This document shows positions 57,707-64,000 of a DNA stretch of 64,000 nt, piece after piece (position 1 is the first letter of the stretch; each line of letters begins with the position of its first letter). A program made the position numbers and the translations under genes. The notes under the pieces were generated by a model. That model worked only from the letters and a program-made list of their open reading frames with translations, was not told the DNA's origin and ran no database searches. Source of the stretch: Paraburkholderia antibiotica (lineage in GTDB: Bacteria; Pseudomonadota; Gammaproteobacteria; Burkholderiales; Burkholderiaceae); the NCBI RefSeq assembly GCF_012927125.1, contig NZ_JABBFZ010000001.1, positions 558,001 to 622,000 on the forward strand. The letters are read 5' to 3'.

Positions 57707-58698
57707 CGCGTGTCGATGGCGTTGGCGGAAGAGACGGCGCGGCGCTTTTTCGACGCGCTGCGCTGGCCGGTCGCATCGACGCCGAGCCATTGCATCGCGA
57801 CGAGCAGCGGCATCGTCATGATGAAGAACAGGATCGTGTACGCGCTGCCGATCTCGATGCGCATCGACGCGTAGGTATCGGCGAGGCCGACCGGTAGCGT
57901 CTTCGTATCGGGCGTGTGCAGCATCCACGTGAGGTTGAATTCGCCGATCGACAGCGTGAGCACCGCGAGCGCACCGGCGACGATCCCGGGCCGCGCATTC
58001 GGCAGCACGATCGTCACGAAGCGCGTGAAGAAGCTCGCGCCGAGGCTCGCCGCGCCTTCTTCGAGCGTGCGCAGATCGCTGCTCGCGCAGATCGCCGCGA
58101 CCGCGCGCACCATGAACGGCAGCGTGAACACCACATGCCCGACGACGATAAACATCGCGCTCATCCGGAACGCGGTGAAGCCGCCGTAGATCACCAGCAG
58201 CGCGAGCGCGGACGCGAGGCCGGGCAGCGCGATCGGCAGCACCAGAAACTCCTCGACGATGCGCGCGAAACGCGTCTTGCTGCGCGCGAGCACGTAGCCG
58301 GCCGGCACGCCAGTCAGCAGCGTGACGACGAGCGTGGCGGCCGCGACTTCGAGCGACAGCCACACCGAGTCGTGATACTGCGTCCACACTTCGACGAGCC
58401 AGCGCAGCGTGAGGCCGCTCGACACGCCCTTGAAGTAATTGACCGTGAGCCCGGCGACGATCGACATCACGACCGGCACGATCAGGAACGCGCACAGCAG
58501 CAGCGTCACGCACCATTGTCCGGCGGCAAGCCACGCACGCGACGAGGGCCACGCGCGTCGCGCACGCGGTCCTGCTGCCGGCTGCGAAGAGGGCGAAGAG
58601 GGCGAAGAGGGCGAAGAGGGCGAGGAGGCGGTGATCGAGTTCATAGGAATGTTGTCGTTCCGTTCGCGAACGCCGGGTTCGGGCGACGTGCCGTTCAT
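57703..58698 (-). CDS. ABC transporter permease (second)
   Basis: A 331-residue permease with about six helices and the EAA-type cytoplasmic loop (RTLEEGAASLGASFFTRFVTIVLPNARPG). The ATG at 58698 overlaps the TGA of the previous permease (58695-58697), an ATGA junction that implies coupled translation. Before the first helix is a tandem Ser-Ser-Pro stretch encoded by 9-base repeats. Together with the first permease it forms the membrane channel. Confidence 0.87.
   Translation of the reverse strand: MNGTSPEPGVRERNDNIPMNSITASSPSSPSSPSSPSSQPAAGPRARRAWPSSRAWLAAGQWCVTLLLCAFLIVPVVMSIVAGLTVNYFKGVSSGLTLRWLVEVWTQYHDSVWLSLEVAAATLVVTLLTGVPAGYVLARSKTRFARIVEEFLVLPIALPGLASALALLVIYGGFTAFRMSAMFIVVGHVVFTLPFMVRAVAAICASSDLRTLEEGAASLGASFFTRFVTIVLPNARPGIVAGALAVLTLSIGEFNLTWMLHTPDTKTLPVGLADTYASMRIEIGSAYTILFFIMTMPLLVAMQWLGVDATGQRSASKKRRAVSSANAIDTR
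58578..58622 (-). repeat. In-frame 9-bp tandem repeat in the permease
   Basis: The plus-strand motif GAAGAGGGC is repeated about five times and encodes Ser-Ser-Pro units in the N-terminus of the second permease. Copy number changes here would keep the frame. Confidence 0.7.
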
Positions 58699-59519
58699 GC
58701 GCTCGCCGCCACGCCCGAGCCGCTCGCGCTGCGCGCCACCGCCAGCACCGCCCACGTGACGATGCCGAGCACGATCGACAGTCCCGCGGCCGTCACCATG
58801 TTCGCGTTCAGCGTGAACTCGGTATAGATGGTCATCGGCAGCACGTCGATGTCGGTGGCGAGCGTGAAGGCCGTGCCGAACGCGCCCATCGCGGTCGCGA
58901 AACACACCGCGCCCGCCGCGATCAGTCCTGGCGACAGTGCCGGCAACACGATGTCGCGCAGAATCCGCCATGGCGACGCGCCAAGCGAGCGCGCGGCTTC
59001 TTCGAGCGACGCATCGAGCTTGCTCGCCGACGCCATCACGGTGACGATCACGCGCGGAATCGAGAAGTACAGATAGCCGAGAAAGAGCCCGCTCATCGAA
59101 TACGCGAACACCCAGCGCTCGCCCGCGAGTTTCAGCGACAGCGCGCCGATCAACCCTTGTCGCCCAGCGAGCATGATGACCATGAAGCCGACCACGACGC
59201 CCGGAAACGCGAGCGGAAACGTCAGCAGCGCGAGCAGCGTGCGCTTGCCCGCGAACTCGCGGCGCGCGAGCAACAAACCGGCGATCACGGAGAGCACCAG
59301 CGTCGCCGCCGTGACCGCCGCCGACAGCACCACGGTCGCGCCGAGGCTCGACATGTAGCGTGGATTCGTCAGCATCGCGCGATAGGTTGCGAACGCGTGG
59401 CCGCCGCCGGAGAGCTGCGCGAGTGCGCCCATCGGCAGCAGCCAGAACGCGATGAACACCACGAGCGCCGGCGCGAGCAACGCCACGCGCCAGCGCAGCG
59501 GGAACGTGACGTCGTTCAA
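58695..59519 (-). CDS. ABC transporter permease (first)
   Basis: A 274-residue permease with about six helices; EAA-type loop AARSLGASPWRILRDIVLPALSPG is present. The most likely start is TTG at 59519 (AGGTG five bases upstream), overlapping the stop of the binding-protein gene (CAT TGA at 59516), which suggests coupled translation. A longer frame upstream has no family resemblance. The start codon call is moderate. Confidence 0.84.
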   Translation of the reverse strand: MNDVTFPLRWRVALLAPALVVFIAFWLLPMGALAQLSGGGHAFATYRAMLTNPRYMSSLGATVVLSAAVTAATLVLSVIAGLLLARREFAGKRTLLALLTFPLAFPGVVVGFMVIMLAGRQGLIGALSLKLAGERWVFAYSMSGLFLGYLYFSIPRVIVTVMASASKLDASLEEAARSLGASPWRILRDIVLPALSPGLIAAGAVCFATAMGAFGTAFTLATDIDVLPMTIYTEFTLNANMVTAAGLSIVLGIVTWAVLAVARSASGSGVAASA

Positions 59520-60625
59520 TGCATCACCTGCAGATAGCGCTCGCCGAAGCTCGACTGTTTCTCGGCCATCTTCGCGAAGTCGACCGGTTTGGCGCGCGCG
59601 TACTCGCTCGCGGGCAGGAATTTCGCGGCCGTGTCGGCGCTCATCGCGCTCGCGCGCACCGGCCGCAGATACGCTTGCGCCCACAGCTTCTGGCCTTCGT
59701 CGGACAGCACGAAATCGAGCACCTTCTTGCCGTTCGCGTCGTGTGGCGCGCCCTTCACGAGGCTCATCACGTACGGCACCGAGATCGTGCCTTCCTTCGG
59801 AATCACGAATTCGACGTTCGCGTGATCCTTGTACTTCGCGCGATACGCGTCGAAGTCGTAGTCGAGCAGGATCGGAATTTCACCGGACAGCACGCGCGCA
59901 TACGCGGTCTGCTTCGGCACGATCGGCGCGTTGGCCTTGAGCTTCCTGAACCAGTCGAGGCCCGGCTCGAAGTTATCGAGCGTGCCGCCGAGTGCCTGAT
60001 TCACCGCGACCGCGCCGGCATAACCAACGAACGCGCTCGACGGATCGAGGTAGCCGATCATCCCCCTGTATTCGGGCTTCAGCAGATCGGCCCACGAGCG
60101 CGGCACCGGCTTGCCTTCGAGCGCGTCCTTGTTGACGAAGAAGCCGAGCGTGCCCGAATGGATCGTGAACCAGTAGCCCTGCGGGTCTTTCAGATCGGCG
60201 GGGATGTCGTCCCAGTGCGCGGGCTTGTACGGCTGGATCACGCCCTTATCCTTCGCCTGGAACGCCGACGACACGCCGAGATAGACGACGTCGGCGACTG
60301 GGCTCTTCTGTTCGGCCATCAGTTGCGCGATCGATTGCCCGGAGTTCTTGTTATCGAACGGCATGCGGATGCCGGTCTTCTGCTGGATCGCCTTGATCTG
60401 GCTTGCCCAGTCGGCCCACTCGGGCGGGCAGTTGTAGCAGATCGCGGTTTCGTCGGCGCGCGCGGCTTGCGGTGCGAGCGTGACGAGTGCCGCGCCGGCG
60501 ATGAGCAGGCTCGCCGGCAGCGCGGTTGTGGCGGCGTGTGAGAGTTTTTGCCAGAGTGGCTTGAATGGTTTGAGCGGCTTCAGCGGCTTGAGCGGCGACG
60601 CGAAACGTGAAAGTGTGCGGATCAC
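59516..60625 (-). CDS. ABC transporter substrate-binding protein
   Basis: A 369-residue periplasmic protein with a signal peptide that begins after a Lys-Pro-Leu rich stretch (PLKPLKPLKPFKPL). The mature part begins near DETAICYNCPPEWADW and resembles iron/spermidine/2-aminoethylphosphonate binders, with NSGQSIAQLMAEQKSPVADV and YLDPSSAFVGYAGAV regions. It is the first gene of a four-gene importer (binding protein, two permeases, ATPase) plus a phosphodiesterase. The organophosphorus substrate is inference from the phosphodiesterase. Confidence 0.86.
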   Translation of the reverse strand: MIRTLSRFASPLKPLKPLKPFKPLWQKLSHAATTALPASLLIAGAALVTLAPQAARADETAICYNCPPEWADWASQIKAIQQKTGIRMPFDNKNSGQSIAQLMAEQKSPVADVVYLGVSSAFQAKDKGVIQPYKPAHWDDIPADLKDPQGYWFTIHSGTLGFFVNKDALEGKPVPRSWADLLKPEYRGMIGYLDPSSAFVGYAGAVAVNQALGGTLDNFEPGLDWFRKLKANAPIVPKQTAYARVLSGEIPILLDYDFDAYRAKYKDHANVEFVIPKEGTISVPYVMSLVKGAPHDANGKKVLDFVLSDEGQKLWAQAYLRPVRASAMSADTAAKFLPASEYARAKPVDFAKMAEKQSSFGERYLQVMH

Positions 60626-60835
60626 TGCGGGTCTCCTGAGGCGGAAGAGAGCGGGTGGTTTTGGGTTGCGTTGGCGTGGGTGCTAGTGCTGCGTTGTGTG
60701 TTGGCGCGTGAGGTGGGTCGGGTGGATAGCGCGAGCCGTGTTCGAGATGCCGGCGGTGTATGCGAAGCGCGGACCGCGCATGCTGCCGGCTTCAGTGCCG
60801 TCGTTATTGCATGCGCTTTCGCAGGCCGATATGGT

Positions 60836-61906
60836 TCACGCGTAGGGCCTCGCTGCGGTCAGCGGACCATCGCGATCGGTCGATGCTTCGATCGTTCCCA
60901 GCGCCGCGATCGTCGCGCCTTCGCGCACGCTGTGCGGCAAGGTCAATGCGAGGGGCGTCGCACCGCACGTGTCGTCATCGCCGCCGATGCGCGTCAGCAA
61001 CCGTTGCCATGCCGCGCAGCCGATCTCGCGATTCGGTGCGCAGATGCTCGCGAGCGGCGGCGACAGCAGCTCACCCATCGCGAGACCGTCGAAGCCGAGA
61101 ATCGACATATCCTGCGGAATGCGCAGACGCGCGCGACGCAGACCGCGCATCACGACCATCGCGAGCAGATCGTTGCTGCAGAAGAGCGCGGTCGGACGAT
61201 TCGCGCCGTGCGTCAGATGCGCGAGCACCGACGGCGCGAGTTCGTCCGCGTTGAAGTCGACTTCGAGCGCGGGCGCGGGCACGAGTCCGGCCTGCTGCAT
61301 CGCCTCGCTATAGCCGAGATGACGCTGCCGCGCGCGGTCCGACGCGGCGAACGAGCCGGCCAGCATCAGGATGCGGCGATGGCCTTGCGCGATCAGTCGG
61401 CGCACGCCGTCGTAGGCGGCGAGACGATTGTCGACCGACACCGACGGCCGGCGCATCGTGTCGTTGTGCATCAGCACGTAGAGCAGGCCGGCGCGGTCGA
61501 GTTCGTCGAGCAGCGGATGCGCGTCGGCATCGGCGACGGTCAGGATCAGCCCTTCGACGCGATGCTCGCGCAGCGTTTCGATCGCGTGACGTTCGCGCTC
61601 GACGTCGTACTGCGTGGTCATCAGCATCAGCCGATAGCCCTGCGCAGAGGCGAGTTCGTCGATGCCTTGCAGACATTCGGCGAACACGGGATTGGCGAGC
61701 GTCGGCAGGATCACGCCGATCAGACGCGTACGCTCGCCGCGCAATTGCCGGCCGAGCGGGCTGGGACGAAAGTTCAGCGCGTCGATCGACTGACGCACCT
61801 TGTCGAGCGTAACGGGGTTCACGGTGTGCGGCGCGTTGATCGAGCGCGATACCGTCGCAATGGAAAAGCCCGCGTGGGCGGCGACATCCTTGATGGTCGG
61901 CGTCAT
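60836..61906 (-). CDS. LacI family transcriptional regulator
   Basis: A 356-residue regulator with the LacI helix-turn-helix at the N-terminus (TIKDVAAHAGFSIATVSRSI), the hinge helix region NFRPSPLGRQL and a periplasmic-binding-protein-like effector domain (LIGVILPTLANPVFAECLQG). It lies upstream of the ABC importer operon on the same strand, with a 210-base gap to the binding-protein gene, and probably controls it in response to a sugar or related ligand. Confidence 0.9.
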   Translation of the reverse strand: MTPTIKDVAAHAGFSIATVSRSINAPHTVNPVTLDKVRQSIDALNFRPSPLGRQLRGERTRLIGVILPTLANPVFAECLQGIDELASAQGYRLMLMTTQYDVERERHAIETLREHRVEGLILTVADADAHPLLDELDRAGLLYVLMHNDTMRRPSVSVDNRLAAYDGVRRLIAQGHRRILMLAGSFAASDRARQRHLGYSEAMQQAGLVPAPALEVDFNADELAPSVLAHLTHGANRPTALFCSNDLLAMVVMRGLRRARLRIPQDMSILGFDGLAMGELLSPPLASICAPNREIGCAAWQRLLTRIGGDDDTCGATPLALTLPHSVREGATIAALGTIEASTDRDGPLTAARPYA

Positions 61907-62159
61907 CGGTTGGCGGTCCGCTGTAAACGTTTTCGTGAGCGGATTATGGGTAAGGTTTGTGACCTGGGGATGACTGGGGTGGGGGAGGTAGGGAGGGGCG
62001 GCGCTGGATCAACAGCCGGGTGGGTGGCGGCGTGCGTGACGAGGTTCGCTCCATCGGAGCGTGACTGGATCAGCGCTGTAATTCGCGATATACGAGCGTT
62101 CTTTGGTGCCCTCGCGAGGCAATGGTAGAATTCGCGTCCACGCGCGCTAGCGCCCCCCC
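61907..62159. other. Intergenic region upstream of tRNA-Leu
   Basis: About 250 bases between the LacI gene start and tRNA-Leu. A TAGAAT-like -10 sequence lies near 62126-62131, upstream of the tRNA. A purine-rich run (GGGGGAGG near 61981) is also present. No gene seen. Confidence 0.45.
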
Positions 62160-62244
62160 GCCGGGGTGATGAAATTGGTAAACATAGCGGACTTAAAATC
62201 CGCCGCCTCACGGCTTGTCGGTTCGAGTCCGATCCCCGGCACCA
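62160..62244 (+). tRNA. tRNA-Leu (anticodon UAA)
   Basis: An 85-base class II tRNA with a long variable arm and encoded CCA. Acceptor arms GCCGGGG/CCCCGGC pair perfectly; the anticodon stem GCGGA/TCCGC closes loop CTTAAAA with anticodon TAA; the T-arm TCGGTTCGAGTCCGA is canonical. Confidence 0.97.
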
Positions 62245-62761
62245 GCGTTACCGCAATGGTTGCCGCAAAGAACTGCAAGAGCACTCGCAATATCCCTGCC
62301 GCCGCGCAAGGAAACCAGGCGAATTGCGAAGATGCCTGCATACAGTCTGCCATGCGCGAATGACGGGCATGACATGGATGACGCAAAGCGCAGATCGTCG
62401 TCCTATTCAAGTTCGCCGCGACATCGAGCGCCACGACTCGAAAGCGCGCCACCGGCTCCCACGTCTCCGACTAAAGCCAGTCTTTTTCAACACAATCGGA
62501 ACGCCTCGGGCATCCGCTTTCCCCCATCCGCTAACCTGATCTGATTGGACAGGTCGATATCGCCATGCTTTGGCTGTTGCCGGCTAACGAAGCAACCGCG
62601 CTTGCGTGACGCGGCGCGCTGTCTGTGTGGCCGTTTCGTCGAACCTCATGGACAACGGCTCGCGGCGAGCGAACAATGCCCGTAATGACCGCGGCCTTGG
62701 GGCAGATAGCGTTTCCGATGCTGCGAACCTCGCTCTTTTCAACCATCGAAGGGAGTCATGC
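62245..62761. other. Non-coding region between tRNA-Leu and EACC1 gene
   Basis: About 500 bases. No integrase or attachment-site repeat was recognised, and the small frames present look like composition artefacts. Promoter of the EACC1/caspase pair should lie near the right end. Confidence 0.5.
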
Positions 62762-63106
62762 ATGGACAAGCAACGTTACCGCTTTCTGGTCGCGGCCGAA
62801 GACGCGGCTACGGCCGGGCAGGCAAGCCAGGCGTTAGCGGACATGCTCAGAGAGATCGAGCAGGTGCAGGACGTCGATCGTCAGAAGGTCGACGAGGCCA
62901 CCATGGATCTCGGCACGATCGTAACCGCACTGACCGCATCCGGCGCGACGCTCGCCATCGCTCAAGGGATCGCCGCGTGGCTGCGGGCGCGCAAGGGCGC
63001 GTCGATCACCATCGAACTCGATCCCGGCTCGGGCAGTGTGAAAGCGGTGGTGGCGGGCGTCGACGCGGAAGCGGCCGTCAGGATCGCCGAGATCATCCGA
63101 AGTTGA
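62762..63106 (+). CDS. EACC1-type effector-associated constant component
   Basis: A 114-residue protein from the ATG at 62762 behind GGGAG. It resembles EACC1, a small protein seen beside caspase- or trypsin-like effectors in bacterial conflict systems. The order is an N-terminal alpha/beta part (KQRYRFLVAAEDAATAGQAS), then a hydrophobic helix (GTIVTALTASGATLAIAQGI, residues 51-70), AAWLRARKG, and a short strand pair (SITIELDPGSGSVKAVV). The match is by pattern memory. A caspase-fold gene starts 20 bases after its stop, so the two form an operon. The helix may anchor or oligomerise the protein. No enzyme motif is seen. Confidence 0.75.
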   Translation: MDKQRYRFLVAAEDAATAGQASQALADMLREIEQVQDVDRQKVDEATMDLGTIVTALTASGATLAIAQGIAAWLRARKGASITIELDPGSGSVKAVVAGVDAEAAVRIAEIIRS

Positions 63107-63125
63107 CGCGGCGGAGAATCGGACC

Positions 63126-64000
63126 GTGCAGGCGTCCCGCTTCCTTGCCGCCGAATCGACGGCGGCCGTCGTTCTCGGCTCCCACGACTGGAGCGGGGCC
63201 GGACTGGGACGCGCGCCGGCTTTTCTGCGGGCGGGCAAGGAGTTCGTGCGCTATCTGATCGACAGCGCGGGCCTCGGTCTCGACCCTGCACTCGTGCTGG
63301 ATCTGTTCGACGATCCGGCGCCCGCCGGCGAACAGCTCGCGCGGCTCAGAGACACGTTCGATGTGCTGCTTCGCGAGCGTCGCGACGAAGGCCGTCCGGT
63401 GGCGGATGTTCTTGTCTACTACGTCGGGCATGGCCAGACGGACGAGCAGGGGCATCTGTCGCTGCTGGTGCGCAGCAGTCATCGCGGCATGGAGTCGGAG
63501 ACCGGCATCCGGGCCGCGGATCTCGCCAGGGTGCTCAAGGTTGCCGCTCCTCAACAGCGCCGGATCGTCGTGCTCGATTGCTGCTTTTCCGAGGCGGCCG
63601 CGCTTGAATTCATCGGCATGTCGGCGTCGCTGGAGCAGGCCATTGCCGCGACCGCCGCCAGGGATCTCGGCGACGACGAACCGCGACGCGGCACCTTGCT
63701 CATGTGCTCGAGCCCGATCGGCGAAGTGTCGATCGGACCGCCCAATGCCAGAATCACGCTGTTTTCAGGCGCGATGCTCGATGTGCTGCGCGAGGGCGCC
63801 GATGGCTATCCCGCCGAACTGTCTTTCGCGGACGTCCGCGATGCCGCGTTCGAGCGGATGGTACTGGGCTTCGGCGCCCACGCGCCCCGTCCGGTGCTCC
63901 ATCAGGTGAATGCGAAGCAGGGTGACCTGACGCGTATCAAGGTTTTCCCAAACCGCGCGTTTCGTGGCGAGGCGACGGTGAAGTTCGAGCCGGCCGACGA
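63126..64000 (+). CDS. Caspase-family (C14-like) peptidase, cut by window edge
   Basis: A frame starting with GTG at 63126 (GGAGA upstream) runs open to the right edge: 291 codons seen, C-terminus missing. The caspase fold is indicated by the start SRFLAAESTAAVVLGSHDWS, the helix after it, VLVYYVGHGQTDEQGHLSLLV with catalytic-type His102, and RRIVVLDCCFSEAA with catalytic-type Cys153. Bacterial caspase relatives are often toxic peptidases unleashed during phage attack. The end of the visible part continues after residue 265 into sequence I do not recognise. Frame choice: no ATG start gives these motifs. Confidence 0.8.
   Translation, partial: MQASRFLAAESTAAVVLGSHDWSGAGLGRAPAFLRAGKEFVRYLIDSAGLGLDPALVLDLFDDPAPAGEQLARLRDTFDVLLRERRDEGRPVADVLVYYVGHGQTDEQGHLSLLVRSSHRGMESETGIRAADLARVLKVAAPQQRRIVVLDCCFSEAAALEFIGMSASLEQAIAATAARDLGDDEPRRGTLLMCSSPIGEVSIGPPNARITLFSGAMLDVLREGADGYPAELSFADVRDAAFERMVLGFGAHAPRPVLHQVNAKQGDLTRIKVFPNRAFRGEATVKFEPAD

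Overview
The window reads as a chromosomal segment of a GC-rich betaproteobacterium of the family Burkholderiaceae, most like Paraburkholderia. Grounds: the pheT-ihfA-merR-tRNA-Pro order, an IHF alpha subunit with a long N-terminal extension, the aerobic box (benzoyl-CoA epoxidation) gene cluster with a BoxR-type regulator, and many small families common in this group (DUF5594-like, DUF2844/DUF3443, DUF1328 pairs, DUF4863). No transposase, integrase or CRISPR array was found. The species call is inference from gene content, not a database match.

Layout. 1-2423: end of pheT, ihfA, a MerR regulator and tRNA-Pro(GGG). 2424-6767: an islet with visibly lower GC just behind tRNA-Pro. It carries an AbiJ-NTD4 (abortive-infection-like) gene, a protein with a HEPN-type RX4H motif, a DUF3892-like gene, a DUF1493/STM2901 pair, a lysozyme-like gene that lacks its catalytic segment and a frameshifted exported protein. 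6768-12398: a pimeloyl-CoA-type beta-oxidation operon (acyl-CoA dehydrogenase pair plus a bifunctional hydratase/dehydrogenase) divergent from a LysR regulator. 12429-16702: glycosyltransferase, DUF5594-like protein, Tat-exported phosphocholine-specific phospholipase C and a small lipoprotein.

16827-25885: the box cluster. One arm (minus strand) encodes a DUF4863 protein, benzoate-CoA ligase and an alpha/beta hydrolase. The other (plus strand) encodes BoxR, BoxC, BoxB and BoxA. Benzoate is activated to benzoyl-CoA, epoxidised by BoxAB and opened by BoxC; the products could feed beta-oxidation, for which the pim-type operon lies nearby. The semialdehyde dehydrogenase BoxD is not in the window.

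26112-48784: mostly housekeeping and scattered genes: an amino-acid-type binding protein, leuA with a leucine-rich leader peptide, a CadD-type exporter, a DUF2844/DUF3443 pair (the latter with pepsin-like motifs), bamC, a strong candidate small RNA behind a sigma-54-type promoter, two EamA transporters, lactate permease, thiC with a TPP riboswitch, rnk, fadH and several exported or lipoprotein genes.

49094-53878: an envelope/stress group (entericidin, two DUF1328 membrane peptides, bacterioferritin-like protein) mixed with a NarX-like sensor kinase and two response regulators. 54027-61906: a second DUF1493 gene, an MFS exporter, and a complete ABC importer with a GpdQ-like phosphodiesterase and a LacI regulator. 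62160-64000: tRNA-Leu(UAA) followed by a probable conflict system, an EACC1-type protein and a caspase-fold peptidase that runs off the right edge. The caspase/EACC1 pair, the sigma-54 small RNA, the tRNA-Pro islet and the shared box operator motif are the most interesting items.
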